A stretch of 64,000 nt of DNA from Lethocerus indicus (taxonomy: Eukaryota > Arthropoda > Insecta > Hemiptera > Belostomatidae). Shown piece after piece: positions 11,901 through 23,600 of the stretch; the first letter of the stretch is position 1, and every line of letters starts with the position of its first letter. Under the pieces are notes generated by a model, which was not told where the DNA came from, did no database searches, and saw only the letters and a program-made list of their open reading frames with translations. The stretch is taken from positions 32,623,872-32,687,871 of the forward strand of contig JACDQD010000004.1 in the NCBI GenBank assembly GCA_019843655.1. Reading direction: 5' to 3'. Made by a program: the position numbers and the translations under genes.

Positions 11901-14365
11901 GTCCGTATGTCCAGATCGGTTTATGTATAGTGTTGTACAATAATAATTGGTTGTTTAAGCTTAATTTTGATCTATTGTCTAGTAATCTAAGTAGTAAAAT
12001 AGGCATGAGGACAGTAGGGTTTGGAATATTGGATTAGGATTATTTCTATTAATATTTTGGAGTGTAAAGATTGGATTTTTTCTTTATTCGTCGTATTTGT
12101 CCAGATTGGTTTGATTATAGTATTATAAATTAATAATTTTAGTATTTAAACCAGGATAGAGAATTGGGGAATATATATTGCCGATGAAGCAATCTCACTG
12201 TAATGTTCCCCGTAAAACTCGTTGATTTATAATATAATTATAAATGAAATTAAAAAATTTACACAGAATAAATTCTTGCCATTTATACTTGTTTTGTTTA
12301 ATGAATACCTGGGATGCGCAAATATTGTGCGCAACGTTTTTGGCAGAGTAAGTCGGAAAAGTCACAATTATTTTCCTTACCCCGTGTGTCCACTAAAACA
12401 AAAATAGAAATAAAAAATAAAACAAGAAAAATAATAATACACCCAAAGTCTCCAAACTCATGATGAACATGATTGTACCGAATATTTTTGAACATGTTCA
12501 TCAACACCGATTGCGTTTATAACTTTATATTTACTCAATTTTTGAGGACATTTTCAATCAGAGACATTCGGTTCTAAATTTCTAAATTAAACGATTGCGT
12601 AAACTGGTTGGAGATTAATTGATTTACGAAATTCCGGCCTTATTTCAAATACGGCGCTCTTTGATACTAAACCCGGTACGCGGATACGTCGCGCTGGTTT
12701 GCCGCCCGTGTAACTGTAGGTATTTTTCAATTAAAACAATTCCTTGATATTATAATAGGGGAAAAAAATTGTTTAACTACCCCATTTATTACAATTAAAA
12801 ACTCTTTGGGCGAAATGGCGAGCGTACAAGGTATAAATGGATTATATATTTTGTTCCTTTCAGAAATGCCTCACGTTCGAGTAAATATAGAGTCATGTAT
12901 TAAAGCGCAGTTAGGTTTAAATCTGAAGGGTTTACAATGTGATTTTTATTGGACAATATCGATTTCTTTGTTGAAAAAAAATGTTTCCCTGCAGTCCTCC
13001 AGTGGTGTTGAACATGCCCATCACATTTGAAACGCTTACGACGAACGAGGCTTTGTCACTTTCCACTGCGCAATCTCCGACACGTATGAAAGTGCTATTC
13101 TAGAGGAAAAACTGAGGAAAAAAGAAAAAAAAAAGAAATATTTGCGCTAAATTTACAACGTACCCCAAGTCGATAAACGGTCAGGACATGTCTGTGCTCT
13201 GTAATTAAACAACCTTTTTTCATTACTCGAATGATGAATTTTTTTTTTTTTGGTGAAATCCTGAAAGTAAATAACGACATAATGTTCATCCAATTTTCTG
13301 TTAGTATTCTCTATCAGGTAAAATATTAAAAACGGCATATATAGACATTTCATTTGGAAATTGCTTAAACGTTATGGAACCTACCAATAGATTGTAGGTC
13401 CTGGATTGGACATGGCATTTAATGCAGTTTTTCTTTTGTACTTTACTGAAAACTGATATGAATGGACTGGGTTAGAGGTCCGATTTTAGAGGTGGCCGAA
13501 ACGATAAATCCGAATGTATGTGATTCAAAAAAAATAAAATCGTAATCAAGATAAGTCCGCAGACGCCATTCAAGAAGCAGAATAAAAACTTTGAAAACAC
13601 ATCATTCTCGCCCATTGAAAAACTTGGACGTGGGGATGCAAAATGCGACAAGCGTTCAGTGTGATATCACATTCTATAATCACGTCCAGAAGCCGGACCG
13701 CCGATATCTAATCGGTCGGTTGTCGCATGCTTTCGCGTTCAAATATATATTTATATTGAGAGATTAGTTTCAGACGAATTTATTCGGAAATAATTGCTCC
13801 GGACCGGCCACGCAATGTTCACTTTCGTTAACTCCAAGTTATGGACAAATAACACTCCCGTACCTTACACTTCTTTAATTTTTTTTTAGTCGAAAATTGA
13901 ATAGCGCGGTTGACTTTCTTCTCGGATAATTTTTAATTCCCAAATTAGTTCTGCCGTTCGCTATTTTTCTATAGTTTTTTCGAAGTTATACCTGAACGAC
14001 CCTTTTCTGTACCGTTTACTACGGAGGATGTGATAGATATTAGAAGAAATTCTCTAATCTCTGACCTTTTGCTTCTTCGTGACAACGAATTTTTCCCGAC
14101 CGTCAATTTCCGACTTACATTTTCCGAGAGTAAAATCTGAAGAACAATCGATTCGGCTTGAAATATTTACGCGATCTGAGATTTATGAAATTTCATTTTT
14201 ATCTCGTATATTTATCTATTCTTTCAGTCGACAGTTTTATACGTTCGCCTAAACTGTTATTATTCGCGTAACAGTGACTTTATGACCGAGCGATGTCTCC
14301 TATAAAAATAGCGCGTTTTCCCTACTCGGAATTCGGAATATTATCAACCCGTGATATTTCCATCA

Positions 14366-14402
<37 letters not shown>

Positions 14403-14557
14403 GTCTGTCCGGTTTTCGAAGAGAAATTCGATGCACCGCACATTTCTCGCGAATTCACGAGTGTGTCACACGTCGCCGCACGTGTCATGCGGGCTCCACA
14501 CAGACACACACGGTTATTATTGATCGGCCTATGTCAGTCGTCTAAGGGATGTGCGGG

Positions 14558-14623
<66 letters not shown>

Positions 14624-17600
14624 CCCGGTGGCCGGCCGGAAACCTCAATTTGAATTTCCAAAGTCTATTAGTCGATCTGCGAGTAGTTCTGAGAGGGTTC
14701 GTTGGTTCCTACTGTTCATTGTATCCGTCGCAGATTTTTTGACAGTAATTTCAATTTTTCCCCATAATTAAAAAATCCCGTATCGGTTTTGTAACTATTC
14801 GATGTCCCTTTTTAATTAATGTATTGGGTCGCCAACTGAATAATTGCGGATTCTTCCCATCTTTTTGGGTGTGTGCACAACCTTATGTCGTGAATATTTC
14901 GGACGAATAGTTGGCACGTTGCAATAAACATTTCAGACTATTCTACTATAGGTTTGAAGATGTAAAAGTGAGTAAATTATACAAATAACGCCCTCTCCTT
15001 AGTTGCCGACCCAATAGATTACATTGAAACAGGTTTAAGTAGACAACCGTATCTTTGATAATATACAGCAACATAATTTCGGTCGTAATCAGTGTTTCAT
15101 TAAAATATTCGTTATAATAATTGTTGACGATTCGGGAATGAAATTTCTTATACTGTAGGTTCGTGATGTTTCTGTCTCCTCTCGCCGGTTTGGTCTTTCG
15201 CTAGACCGGTTTTTCGGCCGCTCGCCATCTTCAGTAGCGCTGTGTTAGTCAGTGGGGGGGGGGATGCCCAAAAAACATCCAAAGTGCTAACAGTGACTGA
15301 CAACACAGCGCTACTGAAGATGGGGCGAGCGGCCGAAAACCGGTCTAGCGAAAGACCGAACCGGCGAGAGGAGACGGAAACATCACAAAGCTACGGGGTA
15401 TTCCAACCCCTCGCAGGCCACAAAACAGGTATATGAAATTTCTTATATTTTTAAGTCTTTAAGATCTGTACTCGGCAGTATTTTCTTTAATATTTTCCAC
15501 TGTAAAGTACGACTTAGTTGGCGACCCGATACTCAGCAGTCCTAGTTTCGTGTTCGAGTAGTTTCTTTTGAGTTGAAATCGGGAGAGATGAGAGAAAACG
15601 ACGGGGATGATTATATACCGAATTCCTCCCGGTAGCTGTTACCGTCTATACAGGGATAAGAGGGTCTTATGTGAGAGAGAGAGAGGGAGGGGAAGGGGGA
15701 GAGGGGTCTATGTATATATAGAGTTGTCTGTTTGGCACCTGTGGGCAGCAGAAGGCCGTCGCCGTCGAGTTCTGGCAGGAGGGCCCTCCCTGGCAGGCGC
15801 CGGAGCCGGGCACCTTGAGCTGTGTGTCCTTGTAGTCGGGCTGGTAGGGCAACAGCATCCTGATCTTGCCCCACCTGTTGAAGAACAGGATGATCGAACC
15901 GACCCAAACCAGAAGAACAAGGCAGACAATGCCCACCTCGATACCGCGCACCTGAGACATCGTCTGCAAACAGGATAAGGACAATTTTTAATTGGGAACC
16001 GAAAAACGCTCAAAAAGAAACACTTTGAAAGCCTTGAAGCAGGGATCGGAGGGCGGGCCATTTTCACATTCAAATGTAACTTAAATAGCGCTTTTATACA
16101 ATATACGAGTATAAATATTATTAAAAATAAATATAGAAAAAAACGTAAATGTTTTGTACTTCAAATATTACTTACGCTTCGCATCAATTTCCAAATGAAA
16201 GGACTCCTCAGCCCGTAATAACCGAACTCAAGAAATTGTTTCAGTTTCTTGAAAAATGTCATCGGGATTCTACAAAATATTTGATAAGATTTAAAAACTA
16301 ATGGCTGCTCGGTGCACCCAATGTAGTTCTGAATGAAAATCTGAATTTAACAGTTCCGAATTAAAATTTAGCGTTATCCGAGTCATATGTTGCTCATTAC
16401 CGATGCGCACAATTATACAGGTATATTAGGTATTGTGAATTTTTTATGTCCAACTAATTTGAGTCCATACATTTGAAGGTTCACAGTGAAATGCACGAAT
16501 ATTTGAGCATAGCGTCAAAGTGTCAGAGAAGTACTTGATTAGTTTTGAAGATGTAAGTAGACTCTGGTACGCATACGCACGTTTTGTACAGGTTTATTTC
16601 TAGAATTAAATTGTAAACAAATTGTATCAACTGGTAATACTGCAATGCAATAGTTTCTGCAGGTTTAAATCAGTCAAACATTTTCGAATAATCTGATCTT
16701 TCAAAAGGATTCCTCACTCTGATAGGTTGGAAACATTTACCATTTACATAAATTTTTATCAACACGCTATAATAACAATAATGTCTTACAAGGGAAAAAC
16801 AAGAAAATACAATTCCAATTGCATATGTATAAGGAAAATAGTTTATCTTTCGTTTTATCCATTCGTTAAAATTCGACGCGCTTTTTGTTCCCTTTAAGTC
16901 CGGTCGTGTTTGGGATACTGAGATCCTCGACAATTTATGTAAATTTTCATCCGTCAACCTCGTTCTATATTTTGATTTTATGAAAATGTTTGTTCGCGTA
17001 AATAGGCGATCGAAAAAATACGAATCGTCGATTTTGCAAAATTTCTTAAATTGCAAAAGCGCGATTAAATTATTTTTATATACGTTGTTAGATTGCAAAC
17101 CAATTAACTCTAGTTGTAAATTGTCCGGCGCTTTTACAATATCAAATTGTGAAAGGATTTTCAAATATTAATACGTCCGTTTCTTTTGCATAAAAATCTT
17201 GAAACCGATGAAGTGAAAATTTTCATCCAGTACTTTTAGTGACTGGATAAAAATATTCGAAGGACACACTGTTTGTCGTTTCTGGTTAAAAACGTTTGCG
17301 AAGTAGGAAAATTACAATAATTATTGTTTTCGAGTCGAGAAATAAAACTTGCGCAGTAAAATAGGTTTCCCCATTTTCAAAGGGCAATTTCAAAGTACCC
17401 ATTCAGAATGGCAAAACTGAAAAAGAACCAAAGCTCAGAAACTTAATGTTTATAAATTAATATAATTTTGTGTTCTACTGTATTCTATAGGGGTATAGCA
17501 TCAGTCTTGCGTTAGTTCCAGGGTTCCCAGCAATAGTCAGGTTGTATAAAATAAAACCGATAATACAGTATATTTTACACATATTTGAGTTCCATTCCGC

Positions 17601-20600
17601 CCCTCAGATCGATTAAGAATATCCCGAGTAACTCCTGGATGCTGTCATTAATACAATTATAAAAGATGACGAGTTGGCGCAACTTTTCAAATATATCTGT
17701 ACGAATGTTTTTTTCTATATTCTATAAACTTATATTACCTGTAAATAGGGAGGCGTCATGTTGGAATTCGGTGTTCTGATATTCTTGAGCCCTCCGGGTG
17801 GGCTCCCCGTTATCTGCAGTTGGTCATGAGGCGCAGGCAACTCTGTGCAGATAGGAAAAAATTCTAATCCATTTTTTTTTTATAACATATTCTGTTTGTT
17901 TTACGCGCTATTCTTCGATACTTTGATGTAAAACAACAACGAGTCCCCTACAAGTAAATCACGTTAGTAATTCCATCTAGAGACCAAATAACGGATTACT
18001 TTGTCACCCAACCTAATATTATATTTTTTTTTTCGGCTCAGTGTCTGTACTATTGATATGTATTATAGATAGGTCGGGAATTACGCGACTGTAATTATGC
18101 CGTCAATTATGTACAACCGGGAATTTGCCCAGAGCGAGCTTAAACAGCAATCAGTCCCCGCTCGATTTGTTGGACTATCGGGCCTATTTACATAATGGGG
18201 CACCCCTCCCCCAATTACAGCCCGGTACAGACCACGTGTTTACAGACATCGGCTATAGTCTAGGCCTTGAGCTAATTTATTGCCGACAGCTGTCGGTTAA
18301 AATACGCCGTCTTCAGTGCGCGTGATACGCGTAACGAGCGTGACTTTATCACAACAGTGAAACATCTGGCGATACGTCATTTTTGTACTGATCCATCTCA
18401 CGAATAAATCGGTGAGAATCTATTAGTTTCGGCACAAATTCGTCCCGGAATAGGGCGAGGTTGGAGGCGTATAATCTCCGTTAATTCCTGTGTAGGGCTC
18501 GTTTAGTTTTAGTGAAGACAAAAACCCGACTTCAGAGTCGGCAAAAAAACGTCCTCTTCTCTTATACAATTGTGTCGACACAACTAAGTAATCGCTAAGA
18601 ATTCACCGACAAGCGGCGTCGTACATATTTTTAACTACGTCGACATATTTGCACAGATGAGATTTTCTTCGTTATTATTCGGTCCTTTCTGAAAAATTCG
18701 GTGTCAAAATTACATCGACCGGTTAGCGAAATTCCGGTCGGGGGATTTTTTCAGCAAAAGACGAGGAGCGCTCCGGACGTCCAGTGGAGGTCTCGAGGAG
18801 GGACGTTGCAGAGACGCCGACGTACTTAAAAATCTGTACAACGCCAGTTGTCGGTTAATTCCGCAATTACTCGGTTGTCAACCCGATTTAATGGACTGTA
18901 TTACTAGTAGTGTATAATCGGCGGTTACCGAGCGTCCTGAAGACGACCGGCCTGCTCTTGTACTTCTTGCCTTCCCTGACCGCTGTGATGGTGACGCTGT
19001 ACTGTGTGTCCGCCTTCAGACCTGTCAGCGTCACAGAATCAGAATTGCCCGCGACAACCACCACCACCCTGTAACTAACAACAACGAACACTTCCAGCAA
19101 TCAATTGGCGTTTACAGCCGGCAGTACTGTACAGAAAAGGGCCACCGAAGACGCTCCTCAAGACGGATAACGAGGGTACGCCCGAGGTCGGGACGATACA
19201 GTGAAAAATAGTGGAGAAAATATGAAATCCGCGTCCGAACATTTTGATATTACACTCCGTCCCGATAGGGGTTTTTGCCCTTTCGTTTATTGTACAACAT
19301 ATAATTCTCAGTCGTGATAAAGATGCCCCCAATTATTCTACCTTCGTCCTGTATCCGGGCTACAGAAGATAATGGACAATGGATGGGTGATAGGGGAGAC
19401 TTCGTCGTTGAGGATGTAGGATTTAGGGATGTAGGGAATAGTTCTATTCCGTATGTCCTGTTGTGAGTTTGTAATTTTAAATTCGGATTTTTCCTGAAAT
19501 CAGTATACTTTCAGTGGGCCAAGTGTTCGTTCGGTACGTACCTTTCGGCTAGTCGGCATCACTAGGACCTTATACAACAAACTCATAATTTAAGGTGGTG
19601 CGGATCAATTTTTCAAAGTAAAAAATTATCTCCGACAGACAAATTTCGTTCCTATGACCAGATTCAATTTTGACATAATAAGGGTGGTATTCTCCAAAAA
19701 CAATTTTTAATATATAGATAACCAGCCTTTTAGCACATGAAGAATATAGCAAAATAATCGTTAGTTAAAAATAGTTACAGGTACTTGGAATATTGTCCAA
19801 AAACACGACCTATTCATGTTTTAAAAGGTGAGGAAATTGCGGAGTGACGGGCGCTTTCATTTTTAAAATGTGAAAGAAAATCTTTTTATCTTCGTCGGGG
19901 AAGTAAAAAACAAATATTTTTCCTGTCGTCCCATCATTATTGGTGAGAATTTCCAAAGTCCTCAGTCCATAAATTAGGAGGCTTTGAAAAAGGGCCCCCC
20001 AACTTTGATGCGTCCCGGTTTTTCAGCGAATAATTTTGTCGCGGTCGAAACCGCAGCCGAACGCCGTTTAAAAAATACTATTTTCTCGTTCATCCCGGTT
20101 CCATATCGCTAATCCCTAATTCTCAGCGGAACCTGACGGCACTCAGGACATTGTGACCTGACAGTCTGGTGGAGGAGGGAAAGTGAATTATCGATATTTT
20201 CAAAATTGAAACCGTAATGAAAAATTCTAATATATACATTAGGCTATTGTATATTAGGGGTACCCAAAAGTAATCGACATTTTTGACTTTGGAATTAATT
20301 TTATTTTGCTAAAAAACAAATTTTAATCATTAATCTACCCTATATTCGCCCTATATTATCGACAACTCTCCGCCGCCACTTTTCCGGCAAATTTTCGATT
20401 CCCCCTCTTGTGAAGAACTCCTCAAGACCGAAATACATCTTATCAAATTGTCGATTACTTTCGGTTATACCAACTGGAGCCGGAGGATTCCATTTGGGGG
20501 TGGCCACGACCCTTTCTTATAATTGCCACGCGAGGAAAATAACAGTTCGTAAACGGAATGCGTGCCCGTTTTTTTTTTCTCTCCGTCTCTTCGTTCGCGT

Positions 20601-23600
20601 GTTACATTAGACTAATAGCTACGGCCTCACTCTTATCTCTTATCGATCATAATTACGTAATAGGGGCGCGATCTTCCCTGCCGATGGTGCAAACTCGACG
20701 GGTCATCAGTTTCATTTACTCTGTTTTTTTTTTTCACTTCTATAATCCATCTATGGGAGTAGAGCTTATTTTAAAATGTTATTCAACTACAAACAATACA
20801 TTCTTGCGTACAGTTCGCTCGAATATTTTCATAATAACAAATTGAAAAAAAAAAACGAATCCTCATATTTCCTCCAACTTTAACCCCTTAACTTGTGTTG
20901 TGCCTGGAGTTAATTCGAGAATTGAAAAGAACAACGCGAAAGCTAAGAAAAAAATCGTTTTATCGATATTTATCATTTACAAAAGGATTTGACTTATACA
21001 AAACTGTATCACTGTAGCGATACAAATATAAAAATATCTTCTGGAATTTTACGACTGACGGGGAACGTCATTTTCCTACTTTTGTTCCAACAACACCAAA
21101 AAAATTCGAAAAGAAAGATAAAAAAAGTTGATGTACCTGTAATATTGCAATATTCGGCTCTTTCTTGTGGATCAAAATCCAAAATTAAAATAAATATTTC
21201 GATTAATTTTGTATTTTTTTTGCCAAGACAATGTTCTAAAGTTTGTTTTTACATTTAAAAAATTGATTTTTTGTCCGGTTTTTAAAAAATCCGTGCGTTA
21301 AGGGGTTAAATAAAAGTAATAACGAATCTATTAACGGGGCTGCTGTACATAAGCGAGATTGAAATAAATGATGTTATTAACAAATGAAAATTATTTTCAT
21401 GAGTGCAGTAGACACGTTACATATTTACCTTTTCATCGGCAATAGAGAGGAACCCTGTTCTACAGTTTGGACGGTTCTAACTTCACCCCATCGCACTTTA
21501 TTCTCTCGATTCTCTAATTTTCTAATTGTGAAAGTATTGATACTGGAACAGCTATCGCGATACCTGATAGTAGATGACCAGATAATGGCCTACGATATTT
21601 TCTTCTGAGAAAAGGAATTGGACATTGTGTCGGTACGTTGGGACCGGCGGCGGTCGAAACGTAACTTCGGGGGGCCTTCGGACTATCGACCCCCCTCCCC
21701 CCCGGGTACAATTTCGTTAACTGCGTTTAATAATACCGGCCGTCGTTAGTCCTCTGCCTACGACGTTCGACCGGTCGGCCGACTAAAAACTTAACAATTC
21801 GCCTAATTCCGTAACAGTAAAACAGTAGAGGTATGTTAGTCTTGCGGGATTCTTGAAAACTGTAATACGAAGCTGACGGAAACATATATTTCGGTCCTAT
21901 TATAGGATTTTGATTAAACGAGATGGACAGTATAGGGCAGATTAGAACGTTTAATTCACATCCGAAAAATGATATCCCAATAGATTGAGTAGGGGATGCG
22001 ACGAGCCGCATTTCAGACGAGACACATAAATTTAACGATTATTTTATCGTATAAGGCTGTTTATATCTAAGCCTCAGGACAAAAATCGTCCCGTCGTGTG
22101 TTTAAAAAAAAGAGGTCGTGTATTAAAACAAGAAATTCTCGGGGCGAAAACTTAATATACTTTTTGCATAAGCACGCGAAACTATCTTGTATTATGAATC
22201 TCGCGCTTGACCTTTTCGTCTAGCTCTTATTATTCTTCCCGACTAAAATTCATAATCTTAATTACTTGTCCAGTGTGTTACAACTGTATTAAACGTTGAC
22301 CTGTCATTTATTTTTTTTGGTGGGAAAATTTGAAGAAAAAAAATCTGAAAATCAAATTACAGAATTCCTCTCCCTATTTCAGGGGGTCCGGAAGTTTCGG
22401 CCGACTGAATTTGTCTCCAGATTGTAACTAATTGTAACAACGAATTTCATTCGGTGTCCGCACACTATTGTCCAACAGCGGGGTTGATAGAGTGTAATGA
22501 ACAAAGGGGGAGGGTCGAATAGAACTAGTTTAAAATGTAAATGGGTACGGCCGGATTTGGGACCACTTACCACCGTGGGGGGGAGGGGCTGTGGGGATTA
22601 GCCCGGCTAGTGTGGGGGGCCCCCTGAATATTAGAACGGGGGCTAATTTTCGTTAAATGAGAAACAACTGTACGGATACTCTTTTAACGATAAGTTCGTT
22701 TGGCTCCGAAGGGTTGTACAATCCAGCCACAGCTTTATACCGAACACCGGATAATACCAGAAAACACTTACTTTCAACTGCAAATTAGAGCAAAACCGAA
22801 TAATTAGTGTTCATAGTAGCAATTACATCTAAATCTTTGTATTGTTAGTTATTATACTAATGAATTGAGCGTCTATTTGGACACGAAACCTGTAATATAA
22901 ATACTAATTGTCGATTGATCCTCAAAATGATTCGTTTAGGCGTTTAAGGCCCGTAACTGTTTGTCTACCCTTAAATAAAGCTCGACGATGGGATAAGCCG
23001 AATATTCAGACGGGATATAATTCAATTTTTCTTCTTATGGGATAATCTGAGGAAGGATACAGTGGAAGAAGGGCGTTCAGAGTGAACAGGGCTGACCTGG
23101 CATCTGTCGGCTTGTAGGTGACGTCGTACTTCTCCACGCTCTCGATGGCCGTCTTCCAGGAGACCTTGACCTCCGACGGGCTGAGGAACATAACTGTAAT
23201 GTTTTCAGGAATGCCCGCGGCCGCCGGCATTGAACCTGTCGAAAAAACGGACGAAATTTAAAAATGAATAACAGTTTTAACCGATTTGCGTTATCGATAT
23301 TTAAAAGAAGAGCGTCATTATTCATAAATTATCTTGAAGAACACTGTTCGTAATGCATTTCTTGTAGTTTCAGAAATACGTCTTCTTTGGGGATATTCGA
23401 GATATAAAGTGTCGCCTGGGTTTTCATCGAGTTCCAGTAATGTAAAGCTATCGCGTTCGAGCGGCATGAAACGAGCCGGGAAATGAGGGAAAGAAGATGA
23501 AAATTGTAGCCGGTATTTAAGGGCAAATGGTCGGAGTATAGTGGAGGGACGGGTTGAGAAAGGGCAGAAGGAAAAAGGATTTATCCCTGAACTTAGAGAG

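Larger units (their letters stand above)
15153..15432 (+). mobile_element. Palindromic hammerhead-bearing element, copy A
   Basis: Perfect 15-bp direct repeats ATGAAATTTCTTATA flank it (15138-15152 and 15433-15447). Two inverted arms of about 90 nt (15167-15255 and 15294-15380) surround a short centre with a G9 run, and a one-sided tail ends CCACAAAACAGGTAT. Each arm holds a hammerhead-like motif. The long target duplication and the unique tail on one side argue for retroposition rather than cut-and-paste. I assign it tentatively to non-autonomous Penelope-like elements. Confidence 0.65.
15017..15531 (-). mobile_element. LINE-like fragment next to MITE copy 1, split by a palindromic insertion
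   Basis: The blocks 15017-15152 and 15448-15510 match 63145-63375 almost base for base. On the - strand the matching part at 63 kb reads EFQTLQRKILKKITNA, a Jockey-type FQ..LR.I.NA segment. The continuity is broken by the 280-nt palindromic element at 15153-15432. The end at 15511-15531 (CTTAGTTGGCGACCCGATA) resembles the MITE end again, so the unit 14822-15531 may instead be a larger inverted-repeat element. Confidence 0.5.

Noticed and set aside
14463..14771. Frames reading repeated Ile-Tyr
   Set aside because: Translation of the (TA)n microsatellite.
15607..16073. Open frames of 98-123 codons on both strands
   Set aside because: Shadows of FN3 exon 5 and the GA-rich tract in its intron.
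18302..18315. CTGAAGACGGCG on the - strand as another hammerhead core
   Set aside because: No GAAA follows at helix II distance and no helix I can form.
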